Source: CAZMBI01 sp964564675 (lineage in GTDB: Bacteria > Pseudomonadota > Alphaproteobacteria > Rickettsiales > UBA3002). Taken from it: 56,055 nt of DNA. Below, piece after piece: positions 36,151-44,269 of the stretch (positions are counted from its first letter, which is position 1; each line of letters opens with the position of its first letter). The DNA lies in NCBI GenBank assembly GCA_964564675.1, contig CAZMBI010000015.1, positions 1-56,055 of the forward strand, written 5' to 3'. The notes beneath the pieces are model-generated. The model ran no database searches, was not told the origin of the DNA, and saw only the letters and a list, made by a program, of their open reading frames with translations. Both the position numbers and the translations under genes were made by a program.

Positions 36151-37548
36151 ATGAGCGCCGATATTCTCGTCATTGATGACGAATCCGATATTACCTCCCT
36201 AATCTGTGACATCTTATCCGATGAGCATTATCACGTGCGCATTGCCAATAACAGCGACCAGGCGCTGCAAGGCCTGGCCAAGCGTGTGCCGTCGGCGATT
36301 ATTCTCGATATCTGGCTGCAGGGCAGCGAGCTGGATGGCCTGGGTATTCTTGAGCGTGTGATGCAGAAATATCCGCATGTACCGGTGATCATGATTAGCG
36401 GGCACGGCAATATTGAAACCGCGGTCACCGCCATTAAAATGGGGGCGTATGATTTTATCGAAAAACCGTTTTCGGCAGAGCGCCTGCTGCTTATCCTCGA
36501 GCGGGCGCTGGAGACGGCCAGCCTGCGCCTGGAAAACAACGAGCTGCGTCTGCGCGGCAATCCCGAAACCGAACTGATCGGCCGCTCTTCGGCGGTTCTG
36601 CAGATTCGTCAGATGATCGAGCGGGTCGCCCCGACCAACAGCCGGGTGCTGCTTTCCGGCGGGCCGGGTGTGGGCAAGGAAGTGATCGCCCGTCAGATTC
36701 ACCAGAGATCGCACCGCATCAAAAGCAAATTCGTGGTGCTCAACGCCGCCAGCATGTCGCCCGGGCGGGTGGATCAGGAATTGTTCGGTATCGAGGATAA
36801 CAACCCCAACGGGGGCGCCGAGCGCGTGGGCGTGCTGGAGCGCGCCCATGGCGGGACGTTGTTTATTGATGAAATCGCCGATATGCACATTGAAACGCAA
36901 AGCCGCTTTCTGCGCGCTCTGCAGGCGCAGTCTTTCACCCGTGTGCACGGCGACAAGCCGGTGATGGCCGATGTACGCATCATCACCGCCACCACGCGGG
37001 ATCTGCAGGCGGAAATCGAAGCCGGCCGCTTCCGCGAGGATCTGTATTATCGCCTCAACGTGGTGCCGATCAAGGTGCCGGGGCTTGAGGAGCGGCGCGA
37101 GGATATCCCCGAGTTGTGCCGTTATTTCATCAAGCGCGCGGCGGAGATTTCGGGCATGCCCAAGCGCGAGCTGAGCCAGGAGGCAATGGCTATTTTGCAG
37201 TCTTATCGCTGGCCGGGCAATGTGCGCCATCTGCGCAACATCATGGAGTGGCTGCTGATTATGGCCGGCGGCGAGGCCAATGCGCCGATCAAGCCGGAAC
37301 ATCTGCCGCCCGAGCTGTTTGAAACCTCCAGCGTCATGCTGTCACCGGAAATCAACAGCGATATCTTGTCAATGCCCCTGCGCGAGGCCAGAGAAACATT
37401 TGAAAAGCAATACCTTGCCTCCCAGATCAATCGTTTCGGCGGCAATATTTCCAAAACCTCGCATTTTGTCGGCATGGAGCGTTCCGCTTTACATCGCAAG
37501 CTGAAAATGCTTGGGTTGCATAACGAGGAAAAGGCTACGGCTGCTTAA
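36151..37548 (+). CDS. ntrX: NtrX response regulator (sigma-54-activator-like)
   Basis: Partner of NtrY. Receiver domain (1-~120) has acid pair D9/D10, phospho-Asp D53 in AIILDIWLQGSELDGL, and K in FIEKPF. The AAA+ domain has Walker A SGGPGVGKEV and Walker B GTLFIDEIADM, and the C-terminal Fis-type HTH is NISKTSHFVGMERSALHRKLKMLGL. The GAFTGA loop that touches sigma-54 is absent (LFGIEDNNPNGGAERVG in its place), which is usual for alphaproteobacterial NtrX and means it need not act through sigma-54. There is a 192-base gap after ntrY with a GC-rich hairpin (35972-35995), and TAGGAG lies before the start, so it may have its own promoter. Confidence 0.95.
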   Translation: MSADILVIDDESDITSLICDILSDEHYHVRIANNSDQALQGLAKRVPSAIILDIWLQGSELDGLGILERVMQKYPHVPVIMISGHGNIETAVTAIKMGAYDFIEKPFSAERLLLILERALETASLRLENNELRLRGNPETELIGRSSAVLQIRQMIERVAPTNSRVLLSGGPGVGKEVIARQIHQRSHRIKSKFVVLNAASMSPGRVDQELFGIEDNNPNGGAERVGVLERAHGGTLFIDEIADMHIETQSRFLRALQAQSFTRVHGDKPVMADVRIITATTRDLQAEIEAGRFREDLYYRLNVVPIKVPGLEERREDIPELCRYFIKRAAEISGMPKRELSQEAMAILQSYRWPGNVRHLRNIMEWLLIMAGGEANAPIKPEHLPPELFETSSVMLSPEINSDILSMPLREARETFEKQYLASQINRFGGNISKTSHFVGMERSALHRKLKMLGLHNEEKATAA

Positions 37549-37549
37549 A

Positions 37550-37614
37550 AGAGGCGAGGGACGGGAGACAAGAGGCGAAAAGACGGATAGGCTCGCCTCT
37601 GGCCTCTCGCCTCT
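37550..37614. repeat. Purine/pyrimidine dyad between ntrX and trkA
   Basis: AGAGGCGAG (37550-37558) and AGAGGCGA (37571-37578) face CTCGCCTCT (37592-37600) and CTCGCCTCT again (37606-37614), so two direct repeats on each arm can pair in alternate ways. It starts right after the ntrX stop. It has no T-run, so it is not a standard terminator. It may be a regulatory or processing hairpin before trkA. Confidence 0.45.
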
Positions 37615-37625
37615 CGATTCCACCC

Positions 37626-38999
37626 ATGCACATAATCATCTGCGGCGCTGGACAAGTCGGGTTTAGCATTGCGCGGCAGCTGGCACGCGAAGGCAATCAG
37701 CTGACCGTCATCGATATCAACCCCGATCTGGTGCAAAAAATTAACGATCAACTCGATGTGCGTGCCTATGTCGGCTATGCCTCGCATCCCAGCGTGCTTA
37801 AGGCCGCTGGTGCAGAAGACGTCGACATGCTGGTTGCGGTGACCTATTCCGACGAGGTGAATATGGTCGCCTGCCAGGTGGGCTACTCACTGTTTAACAT
37901 TCCCACGCGCATCGCGCGTATCCGCCATCAGGATTATCTCAAAACCGAGTGGTCGGGCCTGTATCACAACGAACATATGGCGCTGAATGTGATCATCTCG
38001 CCGGAAATCGAAGTGGCCCGGGCGATTAACCGCCGGCTGAGCGCGCCGGGCGCGCTGGATATGATCCCCTTTGCCGACGGCAAGGTGAAGGTGCTGGCTG
38101 TGCGCTGTATGGAAAACTGCCCGGCTGCCAACCTGCCGGTTTCGCTAGTCCGTCAGAAAGTGCCGCAGGCCGAGATGAAAATCATCGGCCTGCAGAGTAA
38201 GGGAAAATTCGTGGTGCCGACGCCGGAGACGGTGCTGCATGCCGGCGACGATGTCTATCTCATCACCACGCTGGAGCGTACGCGTCATATCATGACGCTG
38301 TTCGGCCATTATGAGGAGGATGTGCGCCGCGCGCTGATTCTGGGCGGCGGTAATATCGGGCTGTTTCTGGCGCAGGAGCTGGAGCGCGGCGATCATATCA
38401 ATGCCAAAGTGGTGGAATATGACATTGGCCGGGCGGAATCAATCGCCGCCGCTCTGCAGGAGACCACCGTTATCAACGGCGATGCGCTCGATCATGAAAT
38501 TCTGGTGGAAGCAGGCATTGAATTCACCGAAAGCGTGATTGCGGTGACCAATGATGATGAAACCAATATCCTCGCCTCGCTGCTGGCCAAGCGCTACGGG
38601 GCGGAACGGGCGGTGACGCTGATCAATAACGCCAATTACTCGCCGCTGATCAGCTCGCTGGGCATTGATGTCACGGTCAATCCGCGCGATATTACCACCT
38701 CGCGCATTCTCGAGCATGTGCGCCGCGGGCGGATTTTTGCCGTGCATGCCATTGCCGACGGCATGGCCGAGATTATCGAGGCCGAGGTGCTGCCCACCTC
38801 GTTGCTGGTGGGCAAAACGGTGGCCGATATCAACCTGCCCAAGGACATTATGTTCGGCGCTATCATCCGCGGCCAGACGGTGATCCTGCCGGATGAAACC
38901 ACCATGATCGAGGAGAAAGACCATATCATCATCCTGGCGACCGTTAATATGATCCGCAAGGTGGAAAAAATCTTCTCGGTCAGCGTGGAGTTTTTTTAA
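37626..38999 (+). CDS. trkA: TrkA, NAD-binding subunit of the Trk potassium system
   Basis: Peripheral cytoplasmic regulator of TrkH/TrkG K+ uptake. The 457 residues contain two RCK halves: GAGQVGFSIARQLAREGNQLTVIDIN and GGGNIGLFLAQELERGDHINAKVVEYD, each a Rossmann NAD(H) site followed by a TrkA-C domain (~145-220 and ~370-455). Length equals E. coli TrkA (458). In many alphaproteobacteria trkA follows ntrX, as here. No trkH is in the window. Confidence 0.96.
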   Translation: MHIIICGAGQVGFSIARQLAREGNQLTVIDINPDLVQKINDQLDVRAYVGYASHPSVLKAAGAEDVDMLVAVTYSDEVNMVACQVGYSLFNIPTRIARIRHQDYLKTEWSGLYHNEHMALNVIISPEIEVARAINRRLSAPGALDMIPFADGKVKVLAVRCMENCPAANLPVSLVRQKVPQAEMKIIGLQSKGKFVVPTPETVLHAGDDVYLITTLERTRHIMTLFGHYEEDVRRALILGGGNIGLFLAQELERGDHINAKVVEYDIGRAESIAAALQETTVINGDALDHEILVEAGIEFTESVIAVTNDDETNILASLLAKRYGAERAVTLINNANYSPLISSLGIDVTVNPRDITTSRILEHVRRGRIFAVHAIADGMAEIIEAEVLPTSLLVGKTVADINLPKDIMFGAIIRGQTVILPDETTMIEEKDHIIILATVNMIRKVEKIFSVSVEFF

Positions 39000-39056
39000 G
39001 CCCTCATTTGCTGCCGGACCTCAGGCTTTTGCAGCCGTTTAATAGCCTGCTGCTTG

Positions 39057-39084
39057 GCCTGCACATAATAGCCTGCACATAATA
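39057..39084. repeat. 14-base tandem duplication
   Basis: GCCTGCACATAATA is repeated twice head to tail in the gap between the convergent trkA and hypothetical genes. A partial third copy (AGCCTGC) lies just before. The rest of 39000-39159 shows nothing else. Confidence 0.7.
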
Positions 39085-39159
39085 GTAAGAGCCAGAAAAT
39101 GGTGTTGCCTCAACGGTGAGATGGGTTCTTCCCGGGGCAGATTCGGCCGGCGGCATATA

Positions 39160-39882
39160 CTAGAACTGCCCGCGCTGCTGGGTTTGCTCGAGCATACGTG
39201 CAATGGCCTCGGCATGCGAGACCACACGGTTGGGTTGCGGCGTCTCGGACTGCCTGTCGAGGCGCTGTTGTGCTGCGGCGGATTCTTCCCGGCCGCGTTC
39301 GGGCAGCTCGGTCGCAGGGTCCATGGCGCGTTCGGCGTCGATGGACTGCGCCTCCATAATCTCTTTGGTGTGATCGGTCGCCTTGATTTTCTCCAGCGTC
39401 TTGGCCAGCTGGCGGCCGATCTGCTTGGCCAGCAGCGCTTCCTGGTCGACATCGTTTTTAATGTCGGTACGGAAGGCGACATAGCCGGCGAAGCCGGCGA
39501 CTAAGCTGGAGGCTGCGGCACCCATTGAGGCGGTGCCAATAATCCATGGACGATTATCATTTAAATCTCCCGTCATCCATTCATTGATTGATTGAACCAG
39601 TAATGATCCGCCTTCAGCGGTCAGACAGAAACCCAGCAATAACGCCGCCACTGTGCCGAAAAACACCGCCACCTGGGTCCAGCCATAGACTTTTTTCCGG
39701 TTGTGGGCGTAGCGCTGAAGGGTATATTCGGGACTTTCCCGCTCCATCGACTCCAGATTGGGGTCGCGATCGGGAATAAAATAATCGATCCAGTTCAGCG
39801 GGCCGTAATTGCCAGCCGTGCCCGCCTGGAATTCCTCCGGAGTCGTACGCTTGCCTACCATTCCTTCAGTATAAGGATTCAA
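39160..39882 (-). CDS. Hypothetical two-helix membrane protein
   Basis: I do not recognise this 240-residue protein. It has a ~65-residue N-terminal part (NWIDYFIPDRDP..., RYAHNRKKVYGW), two membrane helices (~68-88 and ~113-136), and a C-terminal ~100 residues that are charged and likely coiled coil (QEALLAKQIGRQLAKTLEKIKATDHTKEIMEAQ), ending in a Gln/Arg-rich tail. Both ends should face the same side, probably the cytoplasm. There is no signal peptide. It stands 52 bases from thiG on the same strand but without obvious link. A conserved lineage-specific protein is most likely. Confidence 0.7.
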   Translation of the reverse strand: MNPYTEGMVGKRTTPEEFQAGTAGNYGPLNWIDYFIPDRDPNLESMERESPEYTLQRYAHNRKKVYGWTQVAVFFGTVAALLLGFCLTAEGGSLLVQSINEWMTGDLNDNRPWIIGTASMGAAASSLVAGFAGYVAFRTDIKNDVDQEALLAKQIGRQLAKTLEKIKATDHTKEIMEAQSIDAERAMDPATELPERGREESAAAQQRLDRQSETPQPNRVVSHAEAIARMLEQTQQRGQF

Positions 39883-39933
39883 CTGGAAAGAGTATGTGAA
39901 GATTGCGTGAAGTTAGGGTGGCTGAGTGCCTGA

Positions 39934-40710
39934 TTAACCAGCTAGTTTTCCCTCTTCCGGCGAGCTGGCATGGGCATATTGGCGCTGGGGCATGCGCCCG
40001 GCGCGATAAGCGGCGCGGCCTGATTCAACCGCAAGTTTCATGGCGCGGGCCATCAGTACCGGGTCGCGGGCCTCGGCGATGGCGGTATTGAGCAACACCC
40101 CGTCGCAGCCCAGCTCCATGGCGATGGTAGCGTCTGAGGCGGTGCCCACGCCGGCATCGACCAGCACCGGCACGCCGGCTTGTTGCACGATAAGCTCGAT
40201 ATTCAGCCGGTTCTGAATGCCCAGGCCTGAGCCGATCGGCGCACCCAGTGGCATAATCGCCACGCAGCCGGCCTCTTCCAGCCGGCGGGCGACCAGTGGG
40301 TCGTCGGAGGTATAGGCCATCACCTCAAACCCGTCTTTGACCAGTAATTCGGCGGCTTTCAGGGTTTCGGCCGTATCGGGATATAAGGTCAGCGTATCGC
40401 CGATGACCTCAAGCTTGATCAGGTTCCACCCGCCGAGTTCACGCGCCAGGCGCAGCGTGCGCACCGCTTCCTCGGCGGTGTAACAGCCGGCGCTGTTGGG
40501 TAGGTAGGTGTAGCGATTCGGCGGTAGCACATCCTGCAACCGTCCGTTTTGTCCGGATAGATCGCTGCGCCGTACGGCCACGGTAACAATTTCCGCACCG
40601 CTGGCCTCTATCGCTGCCTGCGTTTGCGCCAGATCACGGTATTTGCCGGTGCCCACCAGCAGGCGCGAGCCGAAGCGGCGGCCGGCAATCATCAGGGAAT
40701 CGTCCGCCAT
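39934..40710 (-). CDS. thiG: Thiazole synthase ThiG
   Basis: Forms the thiazole ring of thiamine from deoxyxylulose phosphate, dehydroglycine and ThiS-thiocarboxylate. The 258 residues form a TIM barrel with GTGKYRDLAQTQAAIEASGAEIVTVAVRR, the Schiff-base lysine in NLIKLEVIGD, and the phosphate site GVGTASDATIAMELGCDGVLLNTA. Length is the family's. Its start overlaps the thiS stop (TGATG), so the two are co-translated. No thiO/thiE is nearby, and no TPP riboswitch is seen upstream of thiS. Confidence 0.95.
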   Translation of the reverse strand: MADDSLMIAGRRFGSRLLVGTGKYRDLAQTQAAIEASGAEIVTVAVRRSDLSGQNGRLQDVLPPNRYTYLPNSAGCYTAEEAVRTLRLARELGGWNLIKLEVIGDTLTLYPDTAETLKAAELLVKDGFEVMAYTSDDPLVARRLEEAGCVAIMPLGAPIGSGLGIQNRLNIELIVQQAGVPVLVDAGVGTASDATIAMELGCDGVLLNTAIAEARDPVLMARAMKLAVESGRAAYRAGRMPQRQYAHASSPEEGKLAG

Positions 40711-40910
40711 CAGCCGCCTCCGATAAATTCGACGATTTCGATGGCATCGCCTTCGGCCAGTGCCTCCTCGCCATAGCGACTGCGCGGCACGATCGTCAGG
40801 TTGCGCTCAATTGCCACGCGCACCGGGTCGATGCCAAGCTCGTGAATGAGCCCGGCCACGGTGGCCTTGACGGGCATAGAGCGGGGTTCGCCATTGAGGG
40901 TAATCTGCAT
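40710..40910 (-). CDS. thiS: Sulfur carrier protein ThiS
   Basis: A 66-residue ubiquitin-like sulfur carrier that ends in the required Gly-Gly (EIVEFIGGG), where the thiocarboxylate forms. MQITLNGEPRSMPVKATVAGLI is the standard first strand and turn. It has one extra terminal Gly compared with many ThiS proteins. It is the first gene of the thiSG pair and divergent from aroQ. Confidence 0.93.
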   Translation of the reverse strand: MQITLNGEPRSMPVKATVAGLIHELGIDPVRVAIERNLTIVPRSRYGEEALAEGDAIEIVEFIGGG

Positions 40911-41053
40911 GACACACTACCTGTTTTAATTTCACCTTCTCACACGCGGCATGCTTGCGAAGCGGCAAGCAATCCAGTTTAATGCACGTGATTATACAGA
41001 ATATTAATCGTTATTTAGGAAAATATATTTCGAAAAGCAACCGGGTATCCCGC

Positions 41054-41503
41054 ATGAGCGCGCGTATTCTCATTCTGAACGGGCCGAATCTGAACCTGCT
41101 GGGCACGCGGGAACCGGGGATGTATGGCCCGCAGACACTGGCCGAGATCGAGCAGGCCTGTGTGGCCCGCGCCAAGGCGCTGGGGCTGGTGCTGCAGTTC
41201 AGACAAAGCAACCATGAAGGCGAACTGGTGGACTGGATCCAGGCGGCGGCAGATGAGGCAGACGGGCTGATTATCAATGCCGGCGCCTATACCCATACGT
41301 CGGTGGCCATACATGATGCCCTGCGCACCCTGCAAACGCTCATCATCGAAGTGCATCTGTCGAATATCTATCAACGCGAGCCGTTCCGCCATCATTCCTA
41401 TATTTCGCCCGTAGCGCGCGGTGTGCTGTGCGGCTTCGGCGCCGCCGGTTATGTAATGGCGCTGGATGCCATGGCGGGGTGGATGACATCGGAGAGTGAA
41501 TAA
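41054..41503 (+). CDS. aroQ: 3-Dehydroquinate dehydratase, type II
   Basis: Third step of the shikimate pathway. The 149-residue product starts MSARILILNGPNLNLLGTREPGMYG (catalytic Arg and Tyr), with FRQSNHEGELVDWI, INAGAYTHTSVAIHDAL and EVHLSNIYQREPFRHHS (catalytic His in the last). This is the standard dodecameric type II enzyme. An upstream in-frame start at 40955 would add 33 atypical residues and is rejected. The next gene follows without a gap. Confidence 0.95.
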   Translation: MSARILILNGPNLNLLGTREPGMYGPQTLAEIEQACVARAKALGLVLQFRQSNHEGELVDWIQAAADEADGLIINAGAYTHTSVAIHDALRTLQTLIIEVHLSNIYQREPFRHHSYISPVARGVLCGFGAAGYVMALDAMAGWMTSESE

Positions 41504-42205
41504 ATGGAAGAAAAACTGATTATTGCTCATCGCGGCGGGAAGGCGCTGGGTGCCGAAAACACTCTTGCTACCATGAAACGCGGGCTGGCAGCCGGCGCCA
41601 ATGCCATTGAGATTGACGTCCATGCCACGCTCAATAACGAGCCGGTGGTGGTGCATGATGCCACTATTGACCGGACGACCAGCGGCAGCGGCGAGGTAGC
41701 AAAATTATCACTGCCGGAGATTCAGCGCTATCACGCCGGGGATAATCAACGGATTCCAAGCCTTATCGAAGTGCTCGATGAACTGGCCTTAACCGGCGCG
41801 CGTATTTTCGTTGACCTGAAACATCCCAAAGCGGCATTGCCGACCGCTAAGCTGGTCGATCATTACACCCGCAATAAAGGCTATATGCGCGGGCAGATCG
41901 TGATAATTTCCGCCAAGCATCAATTGCTGGCGATGGTGCGTCAGAGCTATCCGAAAGTGGTGACCGGCGCCGGGCTTGCCAAACTGCCCGACGGGCTGGC
42001 CGCTGCCGGTGAGTACACCAATTCCAATTATATCCTGCCTTCTATTGATATTGTGAATGAGGCGTTTATGGAAGACGCTAAAAAGCGCCGGCTGAAAGTG
42101 ATTACCTGGACATGCGACAGTGCGGAAGAGATTGCGCGCGCCTGGCAACTCGGCGCCCACGGCGTGATCACCAGCGACCCGGGCATCGCCAACGCGTTCA
42201 AGTAA
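41504..42205 (+). CDS. Glycerophosphodiester phosphodiesterase
   Basis: Hydrolyses glycerophosphodiesters to glycerol-3-phosphate and an alcohol. The 233 residues hold the GDPD signature: IIAHRGGKALGAENTLATMKRGLAAGANAIEIDVHAT (catalytic His and metal-binding Glu/Asp), VVVHDATIDRTTSGSGEV, FVDLKHPK, and ITWTCDSAEEIARAWQLGAHGVITSDPG at the end. There is no signal peptide, so it is the cytoplasmic UgpQ-like type. It starts directly at the aroQ stop and is followed by aat after one base. Confidence 0.92.
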   Translation: MEEKLIIAHRGGKALGAENTLATMKRGLAAGANAIEIDVHATLNNEPVVVHDATIDRTTSGSGEVAKLSLPEIQRYHAGDNQRIPSLIEVLDELALTGARIFVDLKHPKAALPTAKLVDHYTRNKGYMRGQIVIISAKHQLLAMVRQSYPKVVTGAGLAKLPDGLAAAGEYTNSNYILPSIDIVNEAFMEDAKKRRLKVITWTCDSAEEIARAWQLGAHGVITSDPGIANAFK

Positions 42206-42206
42206 T

Positions 42207-42896
42207 ATGGATTACGACAAGCTGACCGCTGAGCAAGTATTGGGAGCGTATGCTTCCGGCTACTTTCCGATGGCCGAAAGCCACGATGATCCGCAGCTTT
42301 ACTGGTTTAACCCGACGCGGCGCGGCATTTTGCCGCTGGAATCGTTTCACGTGCCGCGCAGCCTGAGAAAATTCCTGCGTAAGCACCCGTTTACGGTGCG
42401 GGTGGATACCGCCTTTACGGAGACGATCCGCGCCTGCGCCGAACTGGGTGACAGCCGTAAGGAAACCTGGATTAATCATGCGATCATCGGGCTGTACAGC
42501 CAACTGCACTCGCAGGGGCATGCGCATTCGGTGGAATGCTGGTATGAAGACCAGTTGGTGGGTGGTTTATACGGGGTGTCGCTGGGCGGTGCGTTTTTCG
42601 GGGAGAGTATGTTCAGCCGCATGTCGGGTGCGAGCAAGGTGGCGCTGGTGACGCTGGTGGAGATTCTGCGTGAAGCGGGCTATACGCTGCTTGATACGCA
42701 GTTCGTCAACGAGCATTTAAAACAGTTCGGCGTGAAAGAGATTACCAAGCGCACCTATATGATGAAGTTGGATAACGCCCTGAATGTCGAGCCCAACCCT
42801 TCCAGCCTCTTTTCCACCGTTTCGGTGCGCAGGGGCCTGGCGTCTTCATCCAGTTCGAGTAACACCTCCGAGGCGTCGACGCGCAACCGGGCATGA
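42207..42896 (+). CDS. aat: Leucyl/phenylalanyl-tRNA-protein transferase
   Basis: Adds Leu or Phe to proteins with N-terminal Arg or Lys, marking them for ClpS/ClpAP. The 229 residues contain AYASGYFPMAES, LYWFNPTRRGILPLESFHVPRSLRK, TWINHAIIGLYSQLHSQGHAHSVECWY, LVGGLYGVSLGGAFFGESMFSR and LLDTQFVNEHLKQFGVKEI, the family core. The core ends near residue 195; the last ~35 residues (serine-rich, ...RRGLASSSSSSNTSE...) lie antisense to the 3' end of ppx. That gives a 142-base tail-to-tail overlap of two real genes. The extra tail is probably carried along because no stop occurs sooner. Confidence 0.94.
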   Translation: MDYDKLTAEQVLGAYASGYFPMAESHDDPQLYWFNPTRRGILPLESFHVPRSLRKFLRKHPFTVRVDTAFTETIRACAELGDSRKETWINHAIIGLYSQLHSQGHAHSVECWYEDQLVGGLYGVSLGGAFFGESMFSRMSGASKVALVTLVEILREAGYTLLDTQFVNEHLKQFGVKEITKRTYMMKLDNALNVEPNPSSLFSTVSVRRGLASSSSSSNTSEASTRNRA

Positions 42897-44269
42897 TGGA
42901 GATTACCCTGTTTGCCGCCGGAAAGATGAAACGCCAGATTCGCCGCCAGTCCGACGCAACGCGCCCACAGGCGGTCCTGCTCGCCGAGCAGGGTGGTTTC
43001 GGGCCGTTCGGTTTTCCATTTGTTCTGATAGCGGTGAAACAAAGCCATGGCGAGCATCACGCGTTCGCGATGGCTGATCCCTTTGATGGAAGACTGGATA
43101 ATCCGCAAATAGGCCCACTCGGCCCGGAAATTGGGATCCACCGTCCAGGCCATTTCGCTGATGGTGCAAAGCGCCAAACGCAGCCGTTGATTGGCCGGGG
43201 ATTCATAGGCAAATAACGGCCGCATCCAGTCAAACAGTTCCTGCGCATAACGGCCGCGCCGCCCGGCAAGTGCGGCCAGATCGCGGGTGGAAGCGGTGAG
43301 CGGATCGATGGTCTGGCTGGCGTCATCCAGTCGGTCATACAGCAGGCCCTCACGCAGACCGGTGACGCTGAAAATCACGTACGAGGCGCGGGTGTCTTCC
43401 ATTAATTGCTGCAGCATCATAACGGCGGGCAGCATAGTCGGCGCGCGTTTTTTGGGTACGCCCGGAATGTTTTCAATCTCCTCGGCAGGCAGGCTGCTGA
43501 GCATGTCAATCAGCTTATCGATGGTGCGCCAGGACAGGCGGTATTCATGCACAATGGGAAGGGGATATTCGCTGCGGCGGATTTGCATCTTGGCAATGGC
43601 GCGGAAACTGCCGCCAATGGCGTAAATCTGATCGGCCGCTGCGCGTGCCAGCCAGGGAATCGACTGTAATTCCTGCGCGACGAGGCGGCGCATCCGTTGC
43701 CTGTTGCCGCCGCTTTCATCAAGCAGGCGCAGTACACCCAGTTCAAAACTATGCATATGCTCGATGCGGTCACGGTTGATAAAGGCAAGCTCAAGACTGC
43801 CGCCGCCAAGATCGGCCGCAATACCGACCGGTTCATGGATGGAAGCTAGAATGCCTTTAGCGGACAGCTCGGCCTCCTGCCTGCCGGACAGCACCTGCGG
43901 GTGAATCTGGAATTGCGCTTTGAGGGATTCGACAAAGTCCGGCCCGTCTTCGGCATCACGTATGGCGGCGGTGGCCAGCACGGTGATATCCGCTACTTCC
44001 AGCCGCCGCGCCATCACCACGAAGCGGGCCACGGCGGCGGTGGCATCGCGCTTGCCGTCAGGATCAAGCTGGCCAGTTTGGGACAGACCGCGGCCAAGGC
44101 CGCAGTAATATTTCTCGTTAAACAACGGAATCGGTACACGCACCAGTGCATGATATACTACCATACGCACCGAGTTGGAACCGATATCAATCACCGCGTG
44201 GGCATGTTGATGTGGGTCGGTGGCGGGAAACGCACTCGCAGAAGATGCCATCGCGTGAGGGAGTGCCAT
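42755..44269 (-). CDS. ppx: Exopolyphosphatase / pppGpp phosphohydrolase (Ppx/GppA)
   Basis: Cleaves polyphosphate and perhaps pppGpp. The 504 residues begin with the ASKHA phosphate motif AVIDIGSNSVRMVVYHAL, then VLATAAIRDAEDGPDFV, AADLGGGSLELAFI, and PTMLPAVMMLQQLME. A C-terminal helical domain (~320-504) is of the longer Ppx type. The start overlaps the ppk stop by one base (TAATG), so the pair is co-translated. Its 3' end overlaps aat on the other strand. Confidence 0.93.
   Translation of the reverse strand: MALPHAMASSASAFPATDPHQHAHAVIDIGSNSVRMVVYHALVRVPIPLFNEKYYCGLGRGLSQTGQLDPDGKRDATAAVARFVVMARRLEVADITVLATAAIRDAEDGPDFVESLKAQFQIHPQVLSGRQEAELSAKGILASIHEPVGIAADLGGGSLELAFINRDRIEHMHSFELGVLRLLDESGGNRQRMRRLVAQELQSIPWLARAAADQIYAIGGSFRAIAKMQIRRSEYPLPIVHEYRLSWRTIDKLIDMLSSLPAEEIENIPGVPKKRAPTMLPAVMMLQQLMEDTRASYVIFSVTGLREGLLYDRLDDASQTIDPLTASTRDLAALAGRRGRYAQELFDWMRPLFAYESPANQRLRLALCTISEMAWTVDPNFRAEWAYLRIIQSSIKGISHRERVMLAMALFHRYQNKWKTERPETTLLGEQDRLWARCVGLAANLAFHLSGGKQGNLHHARLRVDASEVLLELDEDARPLRTETVEKRLEGLGSTFRALSNFII

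Noticed and set aside
36151..37548. Missing GAFTGA in NtrX as an anomaly
   Set aside because: Alphaproteobacterial NtrX proteins commonly lack it, so it is noted in the gene entry but not raised as unusual.
40911..41053. TPP riboswitch before thiS
   Set aside because: Neither the CTGAGA core nor the ACCTGATCTGG-type core is present on the minus strand.
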